Source: Vibrio sp. 99-70-13A1 (GTDB lineage Bacteria; Pseudomonadota; Gammaproteobacteria; Enterobacterales; Vibrionaceae). From it: a DNA stretch of 64,000 nt. Location of the stretch: positions 50,157 through 114,156 of the forward strand of contig NZ_VTXD01000010.1 of assembly GCF_013114625.1 (NCBI RefSeq), read 5' to 3'. The notes under the pieces were generated by a model, which was not told the DNA's origin, made no database searches, and was given only the letters and a program-made list of their open reading frames with translations. This document shows, one piece after another, positions 54,237 through 63,982 of the stretch (position 1 is the stretch's first letter; each line of letters begins with the position of its first letter). Both the position numbers and the translations under genes were made by a program.

Positions 54237-54267
54237 AGAGCTTCAGCTAAATTTTAGCTGAAGCTCT
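54237..54267. repeat. Perfect 31-base palindrome
   Basis: Two complementary 15-base arms around a single T, 69 bases beyond the lrgB stop. No T tract follows on either strand, so it is not a typical terminator although it could form a strong RNA hairpin. Confidence 0.85.
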
Positions 54268-54335
54268 GGGTTAAACGTTGGCGAAATGTCAAATTGAGAA
54301 CTGTAGATATAAAGTAGGATGGCTAATAGTGACTG

Positions 54336-55037
54336 CTATATCGCTAAATCAAAAAAGGCATAAACCCATACAACTGCAGAAAAGATACTAGGCGCGATGA
54401 TTGAAGTGATCACGCCGCACAGCACTAAAGCAAGTGAACTAAAAGCGGCATCTTGTGGGGCTTTTTCGGCACTGGTTGCGGTTCCTAGCGCATGAGAGAT
54501 GGTTCCCATGGTAAGACCGCGGGCTATGGAGCTTTTTATTCCTATTAAGTTATAAATAGGGTAGGCAAAAATGGCACCGAACAAACCCACTATCAATACT
54601 AAAATTGCAGCAATTGCGGCTTCTCCACCCAGATTGCTGGATATTTCCATAGCAATAGGGGTGGTAACAGATTTACCAAGCAGACTGGCGACTAGGCTTA
54701 ATTCGGCATGGAATAATGTGGCGATAGTGGCGGCCGTAATCATAGACATGATACTGCCGATCGTGCATGCAAGCGTTATGATTCGCCAATTAGCTCTGAT
54801 TTGTGGAAGTTGTTCATATAAAGGGTAGGCTAAGGCAACCACAGCGGGTTGAAGCATGTAATTTATCCAAGTGTTATCAGCGTAATAGCGCTCGAACGGT
54901 ACTTTTAGATAAGTAAGAATAGGGATCAAGATCGCGAGGCAGATCAGTAATGGATTACAGAAAGGTGAATTAACTTTTCTGCTTACCCATCTAGCAAACA
55001 TAAAAACGATGACAGTGACAATTAACCACATACTCAA
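54336..55037 (-). CDS. LrgB family membrane protein (YohK-like)
   Basis: A 233-aa membrane protein with about seven hydrophobic segments and the LrgB signature [36 protein letters not shown]. It overlaps the LrgA gene by four bases, so the two form one complex or pathway. LrgA/LrgB pairs have been tied to murein hydrolase control in Gram-positives and to small-molecule transport. The place before cdd copies E. coli yohJ-yohK-cdd, which hints at a link with nucleosides. Confidence 0.88.
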   Translation of the reverse strand: MSMWLIVTVIVFMFARWVSRKVNSPFCNPLLICLAILIPILTYLKVPFERYYADNTWINYMLQPAVVALAYPLYEQLPQIRANWRIITLACTIGSIMSMITAATIATLFHAELSLVASLLGKSVTTPIAMEISSNLGGEAAIAAILVLIVGLFGAIFAYPIYNLIGIKSSIARGLTMGTISHALGTATSAEKAPQDAAFSSLALVLCGVITSIIAPSIFSAVVWVYAFFDLAI

Positions 55038-55411
55038 TCCCTTCTTGTAAGTAAGCGGTCAAGAAACAGCGCTAAGGAAACTAATACGATTAATGAACCA
55101 CCCACAGCACTGGCTAAAATAGGCAATGCATTGTTAATCAGCATATCAATATGTTCCATTAGCCCAACACTGATTGGTACGAAAAGGAGCACCATAAATC
55201 GAATGATTAGATTGGCTCCAGGTTTCACCCATTTAGAAGGCAGTAAACCGCTCGCCATTGCCGTGAATAGCAATAGCATTCCAAAGATACTTCCAGGTAT
55301 AGAAGTATATAAAAACTGTTGGATGACATTACCCGCGGTTAAAGACCCAATAATGAGTACGAAAGATATTAAGCAGTAAATGATGTCAATGAGCTTACTT
55401 TTTACATCCAT
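55034..55411 (-). CDS. CidA/LrgA family membrane protein (YohJ-like)
   Basis: A 125-aa protein with four hydrophobic segments ([78 protein letters not shown]), the [11 protein letters not shown] and FVPISVGLM signatures of LrgA/YohJ. It ends in RRD overlapping the start of the LrgB gene. It is holin-like in topology. The ribosome site is poor. Confidence 0.88.
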   Translation of the reverse strand: MDVKSKLIDIIYCLISFVLIIGSLTAGNVIQQFLYTSIPGSIFGMLLLFTAMASGLLPSKWVKPGANLIIRFMVLLFVPISVGLMEHIDMLINNALPILASAVGGSLIVLVSLALFLDRLLTRRD

Positions 55412-55452
55412 AAATGTGGATAGAGCCTTTGTGGTTTGGAATAGTCAGTGTA

Positions 55453-56877
55453 TTAGCTAACAAGCTTTTCAACATATTGGTAAACAGATTTGAGAATCGC
55501 CATTTTCTTCTCATCACTTTCATGTTCATGAGCTAGGTTTTCAAGGTTTAGCATGTATTCTTCAATTCGAGTCTCATAAAAATCACGACAGTGGTTAGCC
55601 CATCGTTGTTGCTCATTCTCATTGAGAGTTAATGGGAAGTGCCTTGCACGATAACGAAATAGCAGAGGCTCAATTCGAGCATCATTGAAGCTGATATCAA
55701 GTGCTGCGAGATTGTTTGGATCGGTTTCACGAATGATATCCATGGCTGCTTTGTCTGCAGGAGAAAAGAAACCATCGTATAAGTGAGTGTCGACATCATC
55801 ACTTTTTTCATAATCTCTGTCGACTGCATATAAGCCGATCAGCTTCTCTCTTATTTCTGGGTTGTCTTTAATAATGGCTAGATTCTTTAAGCATTGTTGT
55901 CTATCAATGCCGATTGTTTCGGCATTTTCAGCCGTCAACGTTTTAGCCGGGGCAATCACTGGGCATTTGTTTAAGTGAACCAACTTTATTGGAACAGGCA
56001 GTTCATCTTCTGATAACTCACTACGTTTAGTGTAAAGCCTTTCACGCAGAGCATCGGAATCCAGCTCAAGCAGTGGAGAAGGATCTTTTGCAAGATCAAC
56101 CACAATAACCGCATTCTTATTTACTGGATGCCAAGCAACAGGTACGACCCAGCTCGTGTAGTTGCAATCACGACCAAACATGCCTGAAACGTGCATTAAT
56201 GGCGTCATGTTTACAATATCAATAAGCTCATTTACTTTACGCTTGTGTCGCATATTGTATAAATAATCGTACATCTTAGGTTGAGCTGCTTTTAACTTTT
56301 TAGCGAGCTCAATGGTTGCGATTACGTCAGCCATGGCATCGTGAGCATTTTCATGTTCAATACCATTAGCTTTAGATAGATGCTCAAGTTTAAAGCTTGG
56401 GTAACCTTCTTCATTTTCTGGCCACACAATGCCATCCGGTCGAAGTGCATGGACAGCACGCATGACATCAAGCAAATCCCAACGAGAATTACCGTTCTGC
56501 CAGCTCCACGCGTAAGGGTCGATGAAGTTTCGGTAACAAGTATAGCGAGTAACTTCATCATCAAACCGAATACTGTTATAGCCAAGGCTAGTGGTATTAG
56601 GCTTGGCGAGTTCTGCGTGTATTTGTGCGATGAACTCTGGTTCAGGAAGACCTTGCGAGGCAGCTTTTTGCGGAGTAATTCTTGTGATTAACGCCGCTTC
56701 AGGCGCAGGAAGATAATCAGAAGGTGGCTGGCAGTAGATCACTAATGGCTCGCCGATGATATTGAAATCTTGATCGGTACGTACGCCAGCAAATTGGCTT
56801 GGGCGATCTTTCGCTGGGCTAGTTCCCCAAGTTTCATAATCGAAAAAGAAGTATGTCGGCTGGTTATCTGAGCTCAT
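55453..56877 (-). CDS. sbcB: Exodeoxyribonuclease I
   Basis: A 474-aa 3'-5' single-strand DNA exonuclease (E. coli: 475). DEDDh nuclease residues: FFDYETWG at the N-terminus, YNSIRFDDEVTRY, and HDAMADVIATIELA; then the SH3-like and helical ExoI C-terminal domains. It acts in recombination and mismatch repair with SSB. Ribosome site AGGA eight bases before ATG. Confidence 0.96.
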   Translation of the reverse strand: MSSDNQPTYFFFDYETWGTSPAKDRPSQFAGVRTDQDFNIIGEPLVIYCQPPSDYLPAPEAALITRITPQKAASQGLPEPEFIAQIHAELAKPNTTSLGYNSIRFDDEVTRYTCYRNFIDPYAWSWQNGNSRWDLLDVMRAVHALRPDGIVWPENEEGYPSFKLEHLSKANGIEHENAHDAMADVIATIELAKKLKAAQPKMYDYLYNMRHKRKVNELIDIVNMTPLMHVSGMFGRDCNYTSWVVPVAWHPVNKNAVIVVDLAKDPSPLLELDSDALRERLYTKRSELSEDELPVPIKLVHLNKCPVIAPAKTLTAENAETIGIDRQQCLKNLAIIKDNPEIREKLIGLYAVDRDYEKSDDVDTHLYDGFFSPADKAAMDIIRETDPNNLAALDISFNDARIEPLLFRYRARHFPLTLNENEQQRWANHCRDFYETRIEEYMLNLENLAHEHESDEKKMAILKSVYQYVEKLVS

Positions 56878-57187
56878 TGAATGTCCTGAACAGTAAATGT
56901 GGATTTACTATGACTGAAGGTTAGTTTTGCTAAGTATCTGATAGTATGCGGCAGCGGTGCAAGGGTGATTCTTAATAAATTTAAGAAAAATGCTCGTCTT
57001 CGCTCCTGTCTTTGTGATTTATGGGTAAATAAAAAGCGCTCAGGTGTGCTAGCTAAATAGAGAGTTAGTTAAAAGTGCTCTCTATTTTAGGCATTAAAAA
57101 GCCCAAACATTAGTTTACAAAGAGTAAGTAATGATTGGGCTTTTCGGTTTAAACGTTTATTTTACCGCTGAAAGAGCTGCTTTAAGT
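56878..57187. other. Intergenic region, sbcB upstream and maeA downstream
   Basis: 310 bases without a gene. It has two hairpins: AAATAGAGAG / CTCTCTATTT (57055-57087) and the maeA terminator listed separately. Confidence 0.6.
57096..57144 (-). terminator. Terminator of maeA
   Basis: Minus strand AAAAGCCCAA / TTGGGCTTTT with an additional CATTA/TAATG pair below a long loop, then T-rich sequence. Confidence 0.75.
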
Positions 57188-58876
57188 TTAAAATGCAGTT
57201 CGCTTGTAACGGCGGTAAACAGGTTGCCAGAAATGTTGGTCAATAGCTTGTTGTAAGGCTTCGTCGGTAATCTCTAAAGCGACGCCTTGCTCAATTGCTT
57301 TTTTGCCGACTGCAAATGCAATCTTCTTCGACACAAGGTGGATTTCTTCTAATGGTGGAAGAAGTGCGCCACTACCGTTAATTGCAAGCGGTGAGCATGT
57401 TGCTAACGCACGGCTTGATTCCATCAGCATTTCATCGGTGATTCGAGATGCATTGACCGCAAGTACACCTAAACCAATACCAGGGAAGATGTAGCTGTTG
57501 TTACACTGCGCGATTGGGTAAGTCGTACCGTTATGAACCACTGGTTCAAATGGGCTACCGGTTGCTACTAATGCTTGTCCATCTGTCCAACGGATGATGT
57601 CGTTTGGTGTTGCTTCAACACGGCTTGTTGGGTTTGACAATGGGAACACGATAGGACGTTCACAATGCTTATGCATCTCTTGAATGACTTCTTTGCTGAA
57701 TAAGCCTGGCGCACCAGAAACACCCACTAAAACGGTTGGTTTCGCGTGGCGCATAACATCAAGCAGGGAGAAGCCAGTTCCTTCACTTTCCCAATCTTTA
57801 GTATTGGCATTGCTTTGTACTAGACGCTGTTGGAAATCAAGCAGGTTTTGCATGCCTTCTTGTAGTAAGCCCCAACGGTCAACCATATAAACTTGAGAGC
57901 GTGCTTGCTCATCACTGATACCTTCAGACACCATTTGAGCAATGATAGCTTCAGCAATACCACAACCTGCAGAACCTGCACCTAAGAAGGTGATTCGTTG
58001 ATCTGACAGCTTGCTGTTTGCTGCTTTACATGCAGCAAGTAGAGAACCAACTGTTACCGCTGCTGTTCCTTGGATATCATCGTTGAAACAACAGATGCGA
58101 TCTTTGTAACGCTCAAGCAGTGGCATTGCATTCTTTTGTGCGAAATCTTCGAACTGAACTAATGCATCAGGCCAGCGGCGTTGAACCGCTTGAATGAACT
58201 CTTCAACGAACGCATCGTAATCAGCACCTGTGATACGAGGGTGACGCCAGCCCATGTACATTGGATCAGCAAGACGCTGAGGGTTGTTCGTACCAACATC
58301 TAACACAATTGGTAGCATGTAGGCTGGGCTAATACCGCCACAAGCTGTATACAATGCTAATTTACCAATTGGAATACCCATCCCACCAATGCCTTGGTCT
58401 CCCAAACCAAGAATACGTTCGCCATCCGTGACCACAATAACTTTTACATTATGGTTCGTTGCATTGTTAAGAAGGTCATCGATACGCTCACGGTTCGGGT
58501 ATGAAATAAATAAACCACGACCACGGCGGTAGATGTTAGAAAAGTTTTCACAAGCTGCACCAACGGTTGGTGTGTAAATGATAGGCATCATTTCAGAGAT
58601 GTGATTTTGAACTAAACGATAAAAAAGTGTTTCATTCGTATCTTGGATGTTTCTTAAATAGATATGTTTATCCATATCGTTTTCAAAGCTGAGATATTGC
58701 TTATATGCACGTTCAACTTGCTCTTGAATGGTTTCCGTCGTTTCTGGTAACAAACCTTCAAGGTTAAAAGAGCTGCGTTCTTCTGCCGAGAATGCACTGC
58801 CTTTATTAAGAAGGGGAGTACTTAATAAAGCAGGACCTGCATAAGGAATATAAAGAGGGCGTTTATCGTTGTTCAT
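57188..58876 (-). CDS. maeA: NAD-dependent malic enzyme
   Basis: A 562-aa malic enzyme (E. coli MaeA: 565) that decarboxylates malate to pyruvate with NAD+. Motifs: [63 protein letters not shown], metal site [16 protein letters not shown] and [13 protein letters not shown], and dinucleotide loop [15 protein letters not shown]. The large bacterial/eukaryotic-type without a PTA domain. Single-gene unit. Confidence 0.95.
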   Translation of the reverse strand: MNNDKRPLYIPYAGPALLSTPLLNKGSAFSAEERSSFNLEGLLPETTETIQEQVERAYKQYLSFENDMDKHIYLRNIQDTNETLFYRLVQNHISEMMPIIYTPTVGAACENFSNIYRRGRGLFISYPNRERIDDLLNNATNHNVKVIVVTDGERILGLGDQGIGGMGIPIGKLALYTACGGISPAYMLPIVLDVGTNNPQRLADPMYMGWRHPRITGADYDAFVEEFIQAVQRRWPDALVQFEDFAQKNAMPLLERYKDRICCFNDDIQGTAAVTVGSLLAACKAANSKLSDQRITFLGAGSAGCGIAEAIIAQMVSEGISDEQARSQVYMVDRWGLLQEGMQNLLDFQQRLVQSNANTKDWESEGTGFSLLDVMRHAKPTVLVGVSGAPGLFSKEVIQEMHKHCERPIVFPLSNPTSRVEATPNDIIRWTDGQALVATGSPFEPVVHNGTTYPIAQCNNSYIFPGIGLGVLAVNASRITDEMLMESSRALATCSPLAINGSGALLPPLEEIHLVSKKIAFAVGKKAIEQGVALEITDEALQQAIDQHFWQPVYRRYKRTAF

Positions 58877-59021
58877 TGGGTGCCTAATGTGGGAGAAAGA
58901 AAACCGAAAAATGATAACGGTTTAGTTATTCAATTGTAAACAACTTCTACGTATTTCAACATGAGAAAATGGCATTCTCGCTCACTCGCCACACTTATCG
59001 AAATTCATTAAGAGAATTCGG

Positions 59022-59027
59022 TATACT
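59022..59027 (+). promoter_or_regulatory. -10 box for hrpB
   Basis: TATACT; a start near 59034 would place the true hrpB start codon downstream, at 59062, not at 58969. No good -35. Confidence 0.4.
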
Positions 59028-59061
59028 CTGCTCACATTTTTCAAGCTTAGCACCCCCATTT

Positions 59062-61434
59062 ATGTCTGAATTGCCTATTGATGAACACAAGTCTATTTTC
59101 ACTCAGTTAATACAAAATAATCACTTGGTGGTAGAGGCTGAGACGGGTTCAGGCAAATCCACTCGTTTGCCAATATGGGCAGCAGAACATGGTCGAGTTC
59201 TCGTTGTTGAACCTAGGCGAATAGCGTGTACTTCACTTGCAACATACCTTGCTGAACAGTCTGGCTGTTCTTTAGGTGAAAAAGTTGGGTATGCCATTAA
59301 ACTTGAGGCGCAATTCTCACCAGACACCGAAGTGGTATTTGTGACTCCGGGAGTAGCATTACGCTGGCTTGCGGACGATGGATTAAAGCACTTTGACATA
59401 GTGATGGTGGATGAGTTTCATGAACGTCGATGGGATATCGATTTGCTGGTGGCGCTTTTAAAAGAGAATAAAAGCCATCGATTGATTGTCACCTCAGCTA
59501 CAATCGAAGGTGAAAAGCTTGCTACCTATATTGATGCGCAGCGTATACAGTGCGCTGGACGCGTCTTTGAGGTTTCCTATCAATACCGAGCAAGGGACTC
59601 GCGCAACTTACCAGACATTCGTTCAATCGAGCAAAATGTCCAAGCTGAAGTTGAAAGACAAATAGAACATTCATCTGGAGATATCTTAGTCTTTCTCCCA
59701 GGAAGAAAAGAAATTACTCAGAGTGCTCAGATGCTTAATAAGCTCAATGAGCAACACCAGTATGATTTGGTAGTGGTGAAATTACATGCTTCAGTCAGTG
59801 ATGAAGAAAGGCATGCTGCATTGACTACAAATGCAAAAAGGAAAATCATTTTAGCCACGAACGTTGCAGAAACATCCCTAACGATTCCGAATGTCGGGGT
59901 AGTGATTGATTCAGGTCTAGAAAGAAGAACCGTACAAAGGAATGGACGCACAGCGCTGAGCCTTAAAGCCATCTCTAAAGCGAGTGCAAAACAGAGAGCG
60001 GGGCGAGCGGGACGTATGATGAATGGTTTATGTATTCGTCTGTATGGTGAACATGCTGCTCTAGAGTTAATGACTCCGCCAGAGCTTCAGCGTGAAGAGC
60101 TGATAGAACCCATGCTTACTGCTGCAGCTTGTGGTAATCCGTTACAAAAGTTGAACTTCCTAAACCCCTTACCTGAACGTTCAGTAGAACAAGCCAAGCA
60201 GGCATTGTTGCTGATGGAGGCGGTAGATCAAGAAGGAAAGATAACTGAGCATGGTTTAAAAATTGCTCCGCTACCCATTGATGCGCTGTATGCCGATATT
60301 GTTACTCGAATCAGTGAAAAGTCATTGAAAGAAGCCATGATCGATTTAACCGCTGCGTTATCAGTTCCGGCAAATTTGTATCAGTTACCTTCAAGTAGTG
60401 AAGTATTGCAAGAATTGGCTTTGGTAGAAAAAAATGGCTGCGATATGAGTCTATTGATTGGTTTAGTTCGTGGAGGTACGTACCCACATATCCAAATAGA
60501 TACCAATGCGCTAAATGAAGCAAAAGGTTTAGCAAAGCAGATGCGTGAGGTTTTTGAATTACCTCAGCTTGAAGCTGCCTCGCGATACCAACGCCTGCCT
60601 CTATTAAAAAGTATTATGGAATTGCACCCTGAACTAGTTTTTGTTCGCAGAGCGAAAAGAAAAGAAGCATTTTCAAATGAATTATTGGAAGTTGTACTTG
60701 GTCGTCAAAGCCGATTACCAAATGCTTCAGAAGCGATGCTTGTCTTTGATACACATAGCTTACCGGGGCGAGGGGTTAAACAAACTCTCACACTCGCCAC
60801 TGTCACCGCTCCGCTACCACTTTCATTACTTAGTGAAGCTGAAATAGGTCAATGGCAGCAAGGAGGGACTATTGTAGAAAGCAATACAGTACATACAGAA
60901 ATGTCGCTTATGTATGCCGGAAAAATAATCGCGACGAGATTACTGGAAGCGGAAGGCGAACTTTCACTAAAGCCAATCATTGAGCTAGTGAATCAAGGTC
61001 AGATTTTACCTGGGTTTGCCAAGTTAAGGATACAAGAAATCAGGTATTGGCAGTTGTATGTCGCTTTAGGTTTGAGCGAAGAAATTAAGAATACTGAAGA
61101 TATTCAACGTTTAACTTTTGATAGCTGGTTAGAAGAACAATTAAAGTTATTAGGCGTTGATTCTCCTGATGATCTAACTCTATTTTCAAATGAGGATTTA
61201 ACGTTTGAAGGTGTCCCTTATTGGGAATGTGAGGATTTTGCGCAAAAGTATCCTTTTGATTTATGTTTGGGTGACTTGCAGTTATCAGTCGAGTATTTAG
61301 TAAATAGAAAGTTAGTCTATGTCATCCATAAAAGCGGTATGAGAAAAACACTTCCTAAGCGATGGGAATTGCCAACGTGGCAAGGCTGGAGAATTCAATA
61401 CAAGAAAGCGAGTAAAATCGTCGATATCAAATAG
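59062..61434 (+). CDS. hrpB: ATP-dependent helicase HrpB
   Basis: A 790-aa DExH-box helicase. Walker A ETGSGKST (27-34), Walker B box DEFHERRWD (DEFH), SAT motif VTSATIEG, second domain LATNVAETSLTIPNVGVVIDSGL and KQRAGRAGRM, then helicase-associated and the HrpB C-terminal domain. The frame is open back to 58969, but ATG 59062 matches the short E. coli HrpB N-terminus (MSSLP) and lies after a likely promoter. No Shine-Dalgarno is visible before it. Role in the cell is not settled. Confidence 0.92.
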   Translation: MSELPIDEHKSIFTQLIQNNHLVVEAETGSGKSTRLPIWAAEHGRVLVVEPRRIACTSLATYLAEQSGCSLGEKVGYAIKLEAQFSPDTEVVFVTPGVALRWLADDGLKHFDIVMVDEFHERRWDIDLLVALLKENKSHRLIVTSATIEGEKLATYIDAQRIQCAGRVFEVSYQYRARDSRNLPDIRSIEQNVQAEVERQIEHSSGDILVFLPGRKEITQSAQMLNKLNEQHQYDLVVVKLHASVSDEERHAALTTNAKRKIILATNVAETSLTIPNVGVVIDSGLERRTVQRNGRTALSLKAISKASAKQRAGRAGRMMNGLCIRLYGEHAALELMTPPELQREELIEPMLTAAACGNPLQKLNFLNPLPERSVEQAKQALLLMEAVDQEGKITEHGLKIAPLPIDALYADIVTRISEKSLKEAMIDLTAALSVPANLYQLPSSSEVLQELALVEKNGCDMSLLIGLVRGGTYPHIQIDTNALNEAKGLAKQMREVFELPQLEAASRYQRLPLLKSIMELHPELVFVRRAKRKEAFSNELLEVVLGRQSRLPNASEAMLVFDTHSLPGRGVKQTLTLATVTAPLPLSLLSEAEIGQWQQGGTIVESNTVHTEMSLMYAGKIIATRLLEAEGELSLKPIIELVNQGQILPGFAKLRIQEIRYWQLYVALGLSEEIKNTEDIQRLTFDSWLEEQLKLLGVDSPDDLTLFSNEDLTFEGVPYWECEDFAQKYPFDLCLGDLQLSVEYLVNRKLVYVIHKSGMRKTLPKRWELPTWQGWRIQYKKASKIVDIK

Positions 61435-61636
61435 TCGTTTAGTTTCTGCTGTGAAATATTAAACAAATAATTTCAGATATGATTATTCCGTACTCAGTTT
61501 GTTACATCTTTGCTTTTTATATGTCTTTTCTTTCAGATTAAAGGGTATAAAAGACCATTCTCTTATATCCTATTGCTATATGAGAAGAGTTCGTAGATAT
61601 TAAGTATATTGTGTTGCCAATGTGTCGGGGGACGAT

Positions 61637-62014
61637 ATGGACAAACAAAAAGAGACGTGTGTTGAATTTGATTACACTACCTTTCTTGGGGCCTCTTGTA
61701 ATAAAAAATGGACGTTTTTAGAAGCACTGACCACGATTGCACCGGTGTTTAGTACCGTTTGGCGAGATAGCATTAAAGAATTGGCGACGCCAGAAGACAG
61801 ACTTTGGCAAATGGCTTTAAAGTCCATGTCATCTCGTAAAAGTGATGAGTCTAATATTGTGACTTTGCTTAAATTGGCGAAACTGGAAGGGATAAACGAA
61901 CTTAAGGTAGTGATGCCTTATTCGTTAGAAGATGAGCAAATCGAGTATATAGAATCGAAAAGCCATCTTGTTATTGCAAACAAATCATTAGAAGAGTTTA
62001 CGATTCGTTTATAA
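61637..62014 (+). CDS. Hypothetical protein (125 aa)
   Basis: ATG 61637 is chosen over GTG 61622 because GGGGGA lies five bases upstream. The 125-aa product is mixed alpha/beta with a Trp-containing helix (KKWTFLEALTTIAPVFSTVWRDSI), a helix-rich middle and a strand pair (LKVVMPYSLEDEQIEYI, HLVIANKS). No signal peptide or membrane segment. Family not recognised; a strong shared terminator follows. Confidence 0.65.
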   Translation: MDKQKETCVEFDYTTFLGASCNKKWTFLEALTTIAPVFSTVWRDSIKELATPEDRLWQMALKSMSSRKSDESNIVTLLKLAKLEGINELKVVMPYSLEDEQIEYIESKSHLVIANKSLEEFTIRL

Positions 62015-62049
62015 ACCTTTCGAAGATAAAAATAACCAGATTGAATAAT

Positions 62050-62078
62050 AAAGGACCTCATGTTGAGGTCCTTTTTTG
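62050..62078. terminator. Bidirectional terminator
   Basis: AAAGGACCTCA / TGAGGTCCTTT with a three-base loop and T6 on the plus strand; serves the 125-aa gene and purC. Confidence 0.9.
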
Positions 62079-62113
62079 TTTCAGTTGCTCTTCACTTCTT
62101 ATCTGATCAGAAC

Positions 62114-63217
62114 TTAGTCAATCAGATCGTATTGAGCACGAAGGATATCTACAATTTCTTGCTTCGGATTTTCGCTAAGAACAATCTTATTACCAGTGAT
62201 TTTTTCAGCAATATCAGTATAAGTACGAGAAACTGACATTAAGGCATCTAGCGGTAATTCATTGTTCTGAGCTAATGCTTCACGCTCTTGCATACGTTCT
62301 TTATTAAGAAGAATGTCTGGATCTGGAAAGTGGTTCAGCAGGAACTGACGGAAACCTTCTTTAGAATTTTCAACAATATTACCGTTGTTATATTCTGAAG
62401 TATCCCAAATACGAGATGAATCAGGTGTCCCCACTTCATCCATATAAATCAGCTTCTCATTGCCTTTAGCATCATTGACATAACCAAATTCAAATTTAGT
62501 ATCAACGAATGTTTGATCAACATTAGCCAGTGCTTGGCTGATAACCGTAAAACCTTCCTTAAGCAGTTTTTCGTAATGTGAAATGTCACTTGCTTGAGTG
62601 AAGTTGAATGCTTGGTGGTTATCTTCAATATTTTGACGGGTGATATTAACGTCATCAGCTTCAGGAACACCTGGAATGCCTTTGAGGATCCCTTTCGTTG
62701 ATGGAGTAATCAGCAGCTCAGGTAGTTTTTTATCTTTTTCTAAGCCTTCTGGCATTTCAATGCCACAAAACTCTCGTTCTCCATTAGCGTAAGCTCGCCA
62801 CATTGAACCTGTAATGTATTGACGACAAATTGCTTCAATCATGACTGGACGAGCTTTTTGAACGATCCACACGAACGGGTGGGGAATGTCGAGAATGTGG
62901 CTATCTGCTAAACCATTATCTTGGAATAATTTAAACCAATGATTCGATATGGCATTAAGTGCTGCGCCTTTTCCAGGAACGCCTTTTAAATTCCCTTCAC
63001 CTCGCCAAATACAATCGAAAGCCGAAATACGGTCACTAATTACCATAATGGCTAATGGTGCATCAGGTGCTACGTCATAACCTTTTTCTTGAATTAATCT
63101 TTGGCTATCTTCTTCGGTTAACCAATAAACAGAACGAACTTTGCCACTATGGACAGGTTTGTTAGTACGGATTGGTAGATCATCATTTACGGCTAGAACT
63201 TGATCAGCGAGGCTCAT
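62114..63217 (-). CDS. purC: Phosphoribosylaminoimidazole-succinocarboxamide synthase
   Basis: A 367-aa SAICAR synthase of the longer type seen in vibrios and eukaryotes (E. coli short form: 237). Motifs: [60 protein letters not shown], and [15 protein letters not shown]. It joins CAIR and aspartate with ATP in purine synthesis. Ribosome site AGGA eight bases upstream. Promoter and PurR box lie 70-115 bases upstream. Confidence 0.95.
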   Translation of the reverse strand: MSLADQVLAVNDDLPIRTNKPVHSGKVRSVYWLTEEDSQRLIQEKGYDVAPDAPLAIMVISDRISAFDCIWRGEGNLKGVPGKGAALNAISNHWFKLFQDNGLADSHILDIPHPFVWIVQKARPVMIEAICRQYITGSMWRAYANGEREFCGIEMPEGLEKDKKLPELLITPSTKGILKGIPGVPEADDVNITRQNIEDNHQAFNFTQASDISHYEKLLKEGFTVISQALANVDQTFVDTKFEFGYVNDAKGNEKLIYMDEVGTPDSSRIWDTSEYNNGNIVENSKEGFRQFLLNHFPDPDILLNKERMQEREALAQNNELPLDALMSVSRTYTDIAEKITGNKIVLSENPKQEIVDILRAQYDLID

Positions 63218-63283
63218 TTAGACATTCCTATCTTTTATCAAACGTCATACAGAGAGTGCGAATGCGCACGAGATTAGACGGGC

Positions 63284-63333
63284 ATTATACCCAAACTAAT
63301 TTTTGCTGCCACAGAAAAAGCAAACGTTTGCTA
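63284..63333 (-). promoter_or_regulatory. purC promoter with PurR-type operator
   Basis: Minus-strand TATAAT (63289-63284) with GTGGCA as -35 17 bases upstream. AAGCAAACGTTTGCTA (63318-63333), a near-perfect PurR palindrome, lies just upstream of the -35. Confidence 0.75.
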
Positions 63334-63346
63334 TTGTTTTTTGGTA

Positions 63347-63384
63347 ATAAAAAACCTCTATTCGCAATATGTATGAATAGAGGT
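63347..63384 (-). terminator. Terminator of sulA
   Basis: Minus strand ACCTCTATTC / GAATAGAGGT with an 11-base loop, then TTTTTT. It is ~160 bases after the sulA stop codon. Confidence 0.75.
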
Positions 63385-63436
63385 GAAAAAGGCAGGTTCT
63401 AAAAGTTGTTGTGTTTTAGCTTAATTACACTCGATA

Positions 63437-63482
63437 GTTTTGTTTTGTTTTGTTTTGTTTTGTTTTGTTTTGTTTTGTTTTG
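63437..63482. repeat. Pentanucleotide tandem repeat (GTTTT), 9 copies
   Basis: Nine perfect copies of GTTTT plus one base, between sulA and its terminator, and ~150 bases upstream of the purC promoter. Confidence 0.97.
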
Positions 63483-63540
63483 ATTAGCTACATTCAATTA
63501 GCTTGATAGAGTTTGATTAAGTTAGTTACTGAGCTTTAAC

Positions 63541-63945
63541 TTAGTGGAGGAGCTCTTGTTCAGATGAAACAAAGAACACTTCACATTGATTCTGAGATGC
63601 CAATTTGACTAGCTGGGCTTGTTCAAATTGGTTGATGTTATTACTTGCCACAACAGCACTCGCATTTCTTGAAAGGATGGCTCTTCTTACTATTTCAGCT
63701 TCAGAGCAAACCTGAGAGGGCTTCATATGAATGACTCGATCACAGCACACATTATGCTTTTTTAATTGTGAAGCCGTTGGACGTGGTGTCTGAGCGGTAA
63801 AAAGAAGCCATTGTTGTTGATTAGACAGCAAAGCGATTCTTGAAAAAAGCGGGTGACTGCTTTTATTCGAAGATCGAATTGAAGATGTGAATGAGCAGTG
63901 AAATAGCTGGCTAGGGTTTTGAGTCTTAACGTGTGCTTGAATCAT
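63541..63945 (-). CDS. sulA: SulA-like cell division inhibitor
   Basis: A 134-aa protein of the SulA fold: LLSNQQQWLLFTAQTPRPTASQLKKHNVCCDRVIHMKPS and SEAEIVRRAILSRNASAVVASNN align in pattern with E. coli SulA (RWQLWLTPQQKLSREWVQ, VESMVRALRTGNYSVVIGW). SulA binds FtsZ and blocks septation during DNA damage. It is shorter than E. coli SulA (169 aa) at both ends and lacks the Lon-recognised C-terminal tail. A LexA-type box sits 22 bases upstream, which supports the assignment. Ribosome site AGGA. Confidence 0.82.
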   Translation of the reverse strand: MIQAHVKTQNPSQLFHCSFTSSIRSSNKSSHPLFSRIALLSNQQQWLLFTAQTPRPTASQLKKHNVCCDRVIHMKPSQVCSEAEIVRRAILSRNASAVVASNNINQFEQAQLVKLASQNQCEVFFVSSEQELLH

Positions 63946-63966
63946 TTTGCTGTCCTTATATACATG

Positions 63967-63982
63967 CTATATGTCTATACAG
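63967..63982. promoter_or_regulatory. LexA-type SOS box before sulA
   Basis: CTAT-N8-ACAG differs by one base from the E. coli rule CTGT-N8-ACAG; the flanks extend the match (ACAGTA half is perfect). Confidence 0.68.
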
